A stretch of DNA of 64,000 nt from an uncultured Verrucomicrobiota bacterium (lineage in GTDB: Bacteria > Verrucomicrobiota > Verrucomicrobiia > Opitutales > Opitutaceae): NCBI GenBank assembly GCA_903904685.1, contig CAIVDS010000058.1, positions 1-64,000 of the forward strand. Reading direction: 5' to 3'. This document shows positions 61,516-64,000 of this stretch, in pieces. How positions within the stretch are numbered: the stretch's first letter is position 1; every line of letters starts with the position of its first letter. A program made the translations under genes and the position numbers. The notes under the pieces were generated by a model. That model was not told the DNA's origin and searched no databases. It saw only the letters and a program-made list of their open reading frames with translations.

Positions 61516-63866
61516 TGATGAGCGCACCTAATCGGAAGCCTGTGTGTTTGCATTGCGGCGCGCCATCGCCGTCGGGTGAATTTTGCTGCGCGGGCTGCGC
61601 CTATGTTTACCGCCTCGTGCATGACGAAGGGTTGGATGCGTATTACCGGATAAAGGACGATGTGACGGTCCCGGCCGATCCGTCGCTGTTGCAACCGAGG
61701 GATTACGCTTGGCTGGCCGCTTCCCAGCAGGAAGCGGAGGCTGCAGCGGACAAAGGGGCGCCGCGTCTGCTGCTCGATGTGCAGGGCATTTCATGCGCGG
61801 GTTGTGTTTGGCTGATCGAAAAAGTATTCCTTAAGCAGCCCGGTGCCGGACGGGTCGAGGTCAACGCGCAGACCGGGCAGATGCGGCTTTACTGGGAGGC
61901 CGGGATATTTTCCGCTGTGGAGTTCGCACGGGCGTTGCAGCGTTTCAATTATCTTGTCGGTCCGGCGGGAGTGTCGGCCCGGCCGATGCAGTTGGAAAGC
62001 CGGGCGCTCTCGCGCCGCATCGGGCTCTGCACGGCGTTTACGATGAACGTGATGTTGTTCACGCTGCCGGTGTATTTTGGAATGGAGAAGACCTTCGCAT
62101 ATGCGCGGTTGTTCGGGACGCTTTCGATGGCGTTCGGCACGCTGAGCATGCTCGCCGGCGGCGGCTATTTTTTGAACAAGGCGGTGCGGGCGTTGCGTGA
62201 GGGCGCGGTGCATATCGACCTGCCGATCGCGTTGGGAATCGTCGGTGCCTACACAGGCTCAATGCTCGGCTGGGTTAGCGGGAGGGAGGAGTATGTTTAC
62301 TTCGATTTTGTGAGCACGTTCATCTTGCTTATGCTGGTGGGGCGCTGGGCGCAGGTGTTGGCGGTGGAGAAAAATCAACGGCGCTTGCTGAGCCAGCAAC
62401 CGGTGCCGCCGAGCGTGCGGTTGATCGGGGCGGACGGAGCGACGGCAGAGGTCGCGCCGGAGCAGTTGCGGGTGGGGCAGCGGTTCGCGGTGGCGATTGG
62501 GCACAACGTGCCAGTGGAGGCGCGGCTTGAAACGAACGAGGCGTCGATCGGATTGGCGTGGATCAACGGTGAGGCTGATGCGCGCGTTTTCCGGGCGGGC
62601 CAACGGGTGCCGGCGGGTGCTCAGAATCTGACGCGTGGCTCGCTGGAGTTGACGGCGACGAGGGGGTGGGAGGGCTCGCTGCTCGCGGAATTATTGAAAC
62701 CGGTCGTGCGCGAGGGCTCTAGGCACCGGCTGCTGGAGCGCGTGATCCAGGGATATCTTGTGTCTGTCATCGGCATCGCGGTGCTGGCTGGCGCGGGCTG
62801 GTGGTGGGCGTCGGGCGACGTGGTGCGTACAGGCGCGGTCGTCACTGCGATTCTCGTGGTGTCGTGTCCGTGCGCGCTCGGTCTGGCGTTTCCGTTGATC
62901 GAGGAATTGGCGAGCTTGGCGTTGCGACGGCGAGGGGTATTCGTGCGTGCGGGGGATCTTTGGCCGCGGATCGACCGTGTGCGGATGCTGGTTTTTGACA
63001 AGACTGGAACGCTCACGCCCGAGACGCCCGTTCTGCTCAACACAGGTGCGTTGGCCTCGCTGGACGACGCCGAGCGTGCGGCGCTGCTTGCGCTCGTGCA
63101 GGCTAGCGCGCATCCGCTCAGTCGGTCGTTGCACGAAAACCTACTCGTGTTCGGACGGGTCGATCCGCTGGCGGGCGAAGTGATTGAAACCATCGGTGCC
63201 GGTGTCGAACTGGGCGCATGGTCGTTGGGCCGCTCTGGCTGGAAGGATGCAGCAGGCGGGGAAGAGGCAGGCGTGGTATTCGCGCATGAGGGTCGAGTGT
63301 TGGTTCATTTCTTATTTGCGGAACGGGCCCGGGTGGACACGCGCGAGGAACTCGTAGCGCTGGAACGTCGTGGCCTGCACGTCCATGTGCTCAGCGGGGA
63401 CCGCCAGTCCAAGGTCGCCGCGTTGGCTGCCGATTTAGGTTTGCCGGAAGCCCGCGTGCTAGGCGGGCTTTCGCCGCAGGACAAGGCGCGCTGGCTCGAC
63501 GCCCACGGCGCGGATCAGGCGCTCATGCTTGGCGACGGGGCTAACGACAGCTTGGCGTTTGACCGTGCTCTCTGCCGCGGCACGCCGGCGATCCACCAAG
63601 GAGCGCTCGAACAGAAGGCGGATTTTTACTATCTTGGCCGCGGCATCGCTGGCATTCGCGCGCTTTTCGAGGTCAACGACGCCTGCCGCAATTCGCAGCG
63701 GATGCAGCTCGTGTTTATGGTGGCGTATAACGTTTTTGCGGTCGGTCTAGCGGTGATGGGGCGGATGAATCCGCTGGTCGCGGCCATTTTGATGCCGGTC
63801 AGCTCGCTGCTCACGCTGGTGCTCGTGTGGTGGGGGATGCGCTGCGTTGCAACGCCGAGGGAGTAA
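61515..63866 (+). CDS. ccoI: Copper-transporting P-type ATPase (CcoI/FixI)
   Basis: A 784-residue P1B ATPase delivering copper for cbb3 assembly. An N-terminal treble-clef-like part (CLHCG, CCAGC at 11-28) is followed by a metal-binding domain with GISCAGCVWLIE, eight helices with SCPCALGLAFP (CPC at 451-453), the phosphorylated Asp495 in DKTGTLTPET, and GDGANDSLAF. The ATG at 61515 overlaps the previous stop by one base; ATG at 61518 is the next codon. Last gene of the cluster. Its 3' end overlaps a convergent AraC-type gene by 56 bases. Confidence 0.95.
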   Translation: MMSAPNRKPVCLHCGAPSPSGEFCCAGCAYVYRLVHDEGLDAYYRIKDDVTVPADPSLLQPRDYAWLAASQQEAEAAADKGAPRLLLDVQGISCAGCVWLIEKVFLKQPGAGRVEVNAQTGQMRLYWEAGIFSAVEFARALQRFNYLVGPAGVSARPMQLESRALSRRIGLCTAFTMNVMLFTLPVYFGMEKTFAYARLFGTLSMAFGTLSMLAGGGYFLNKAVRALREGAVHIDLPIALGIVGAYTGSMLGWVSGREEYVYFDFVSTFILLMLVGRWAQVLAVEKNQRRLLSQQPVPPSVRLIGADGATAEVAPEQLRVGQRFAVAIGHNVPVEARLETNEASIGLAWINGEADARVFRAGQRVPAGAQNLTRGSLELTATRGWEGSLLAELLKPVVREGSRHRLLERVIQGYLVSVIGIAVLAGAGWWWASGDVVRTGAVVTAILVVSCPCALGLAFPLIEELASLALRRRGVFVRAGDLWPRIDRVRMLVFDKTGTLTPETPVLLNTGALASLDDAERAALLALVQASAHPLSRSLHENLLVFGRVDPLAGEVIETIGAGVELGAWSLGRSGWKDAAGGEEAGVVFAHEGRVLVHFLFAERARVDTREELVALERRGLHVHVLSGDRQSKVAALAADLGLPEARVLGGLSPQDKARWLDAHGADQALMLGDGANDSLAFDRALCRGTPAIHQGALEQKADFYYLGRGIAGIRALFEVNDACRNSQRMQLVFMVAYNVFAVGLAVMGRMNPLVAAILMPVSSLLTLVLVWWGMRCVATPRE

Positions 63867-64000
63867 CGCCCGTCTGCCGACGAAACCAGCGCGCGAAATA
63901 ACTCTGGTCTGGCAGACCTACAGCATCAGCGACACTGCCAACCTGCACGCCTTCGGAGAGCAGTTTTTTGGCCAGCGCGAGCCGGCGTTTGGCGCGATGC
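63811..64000 (-). CDS. AraC-family regulator, C-terminal end (partial)
   Basis: The last 62 codons of a regulator whose start is beyond the window. KKLLSEGVQVGSVADAVGL and SYFARWFRRQTGVTPSALQR are the second helix-turn-helix of AraC proteins. The stop lies at 63811, so the last 19 residues are encoded within the ccoI 3' end on the opposite strand. The regulated genes are unknown. Confidence 0.8.
   Translation of the reverse strand, partial: HRAKRRLALAKKLLSEGVQVGSVADAVGLPDQSYFARWFRRQTGVTPSALQRSASPTTRAPA

Overview
The window is high-GC (about 60%) bacterial chromosome that most resembles Opitutaceae (Verrucomicrobiota). This is an inference from the gene mix: a PEP-CTERM-type protein, single-domain prepilins, many glycoside hydrolases (GH13, GH29, GH38, GH116), KDPG metabolism, a fused CcoNO cbb3 oxidase, PocR-AraC regulators, and a YdbH/YnbE/YdbL set that implies a Gram-negative envelope. 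No 16S gene is present, so the assignment is not proven.

Layout. 1-9 kb is housekeeping: the aspS tail, a PII gene behind a very good sigma-54 site, a minus-strand cysS-thrS-TPR unit, hemB, pyrD and a serine acetyltransferase. 9-25 kb is carbohydrate catabolism. A minus-strand sialidase-like/eda/kdgK unit, with a broken gene at its end, runs divergently from a GH13_18 sugar phosphorylase, two secreted SGNH esterase-like proteins, two secreted beta-propeller proteins (one of 1243 residues) and a GH116 glycosidase. A GH29 fucosidase faces them. 26-36 kb is an accessory zone: a prepilin, a PEP-CTERM protein, a secreted papain-like protease, a GH38 mannosidase, a lone CheY-like receiver, a membrane KOW protein, a low-GC coiled-coil protein, a broken heptapeptide-repeat gene and a transposase remnant. 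A roughly 110-bp dispersed repeat recurs six times here in one orientation, and a second set of pilin flanks is joined together without a pilin gene.

36-54 kb is again core-like. A class I PDE-like HD protein converges on a CHASE2 adenylate cyclase. Then follow ydbH-ynbE-ydbL-gamma carbonic anhydrase, folA, an ABCG-type transporter, two envelope proteins, a PAS protein, cyclophilin, a NifS-like desulfurase, a pfkB-tmk-holB unit, exbB-exbD-tonB and tRNA-Ala(GGC). 54-64 kb carries a PocR-AraC regulator preceded by a Fur-box-like site and a full cbb3 oxidase cluster: a CcoS-like small protein with a His/Cys tail, a ccoNO fusion, ccoQ, a mono-haem ccoP, ccoG, a 49-residue membrane protein, a SafE-type protein and the CcoI copper ATPase. 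The 3' end of an AraC-type gene closes the window.

The 9-25 kb genes look like one sugar-utilisation locus: secreted binding and de-esterifying proteins, intracellular glycosidases, a phosphorylase, and KDG kinase plus KDPG aldolase to feed uronate-derived sugars to pyruvate and glyceraldehyde-3-phosphate. The cbb3 cluster makes and copper-loads a high-affinity oxidase. No CRISPR array, rRNA or intact insertion sequence was seen.
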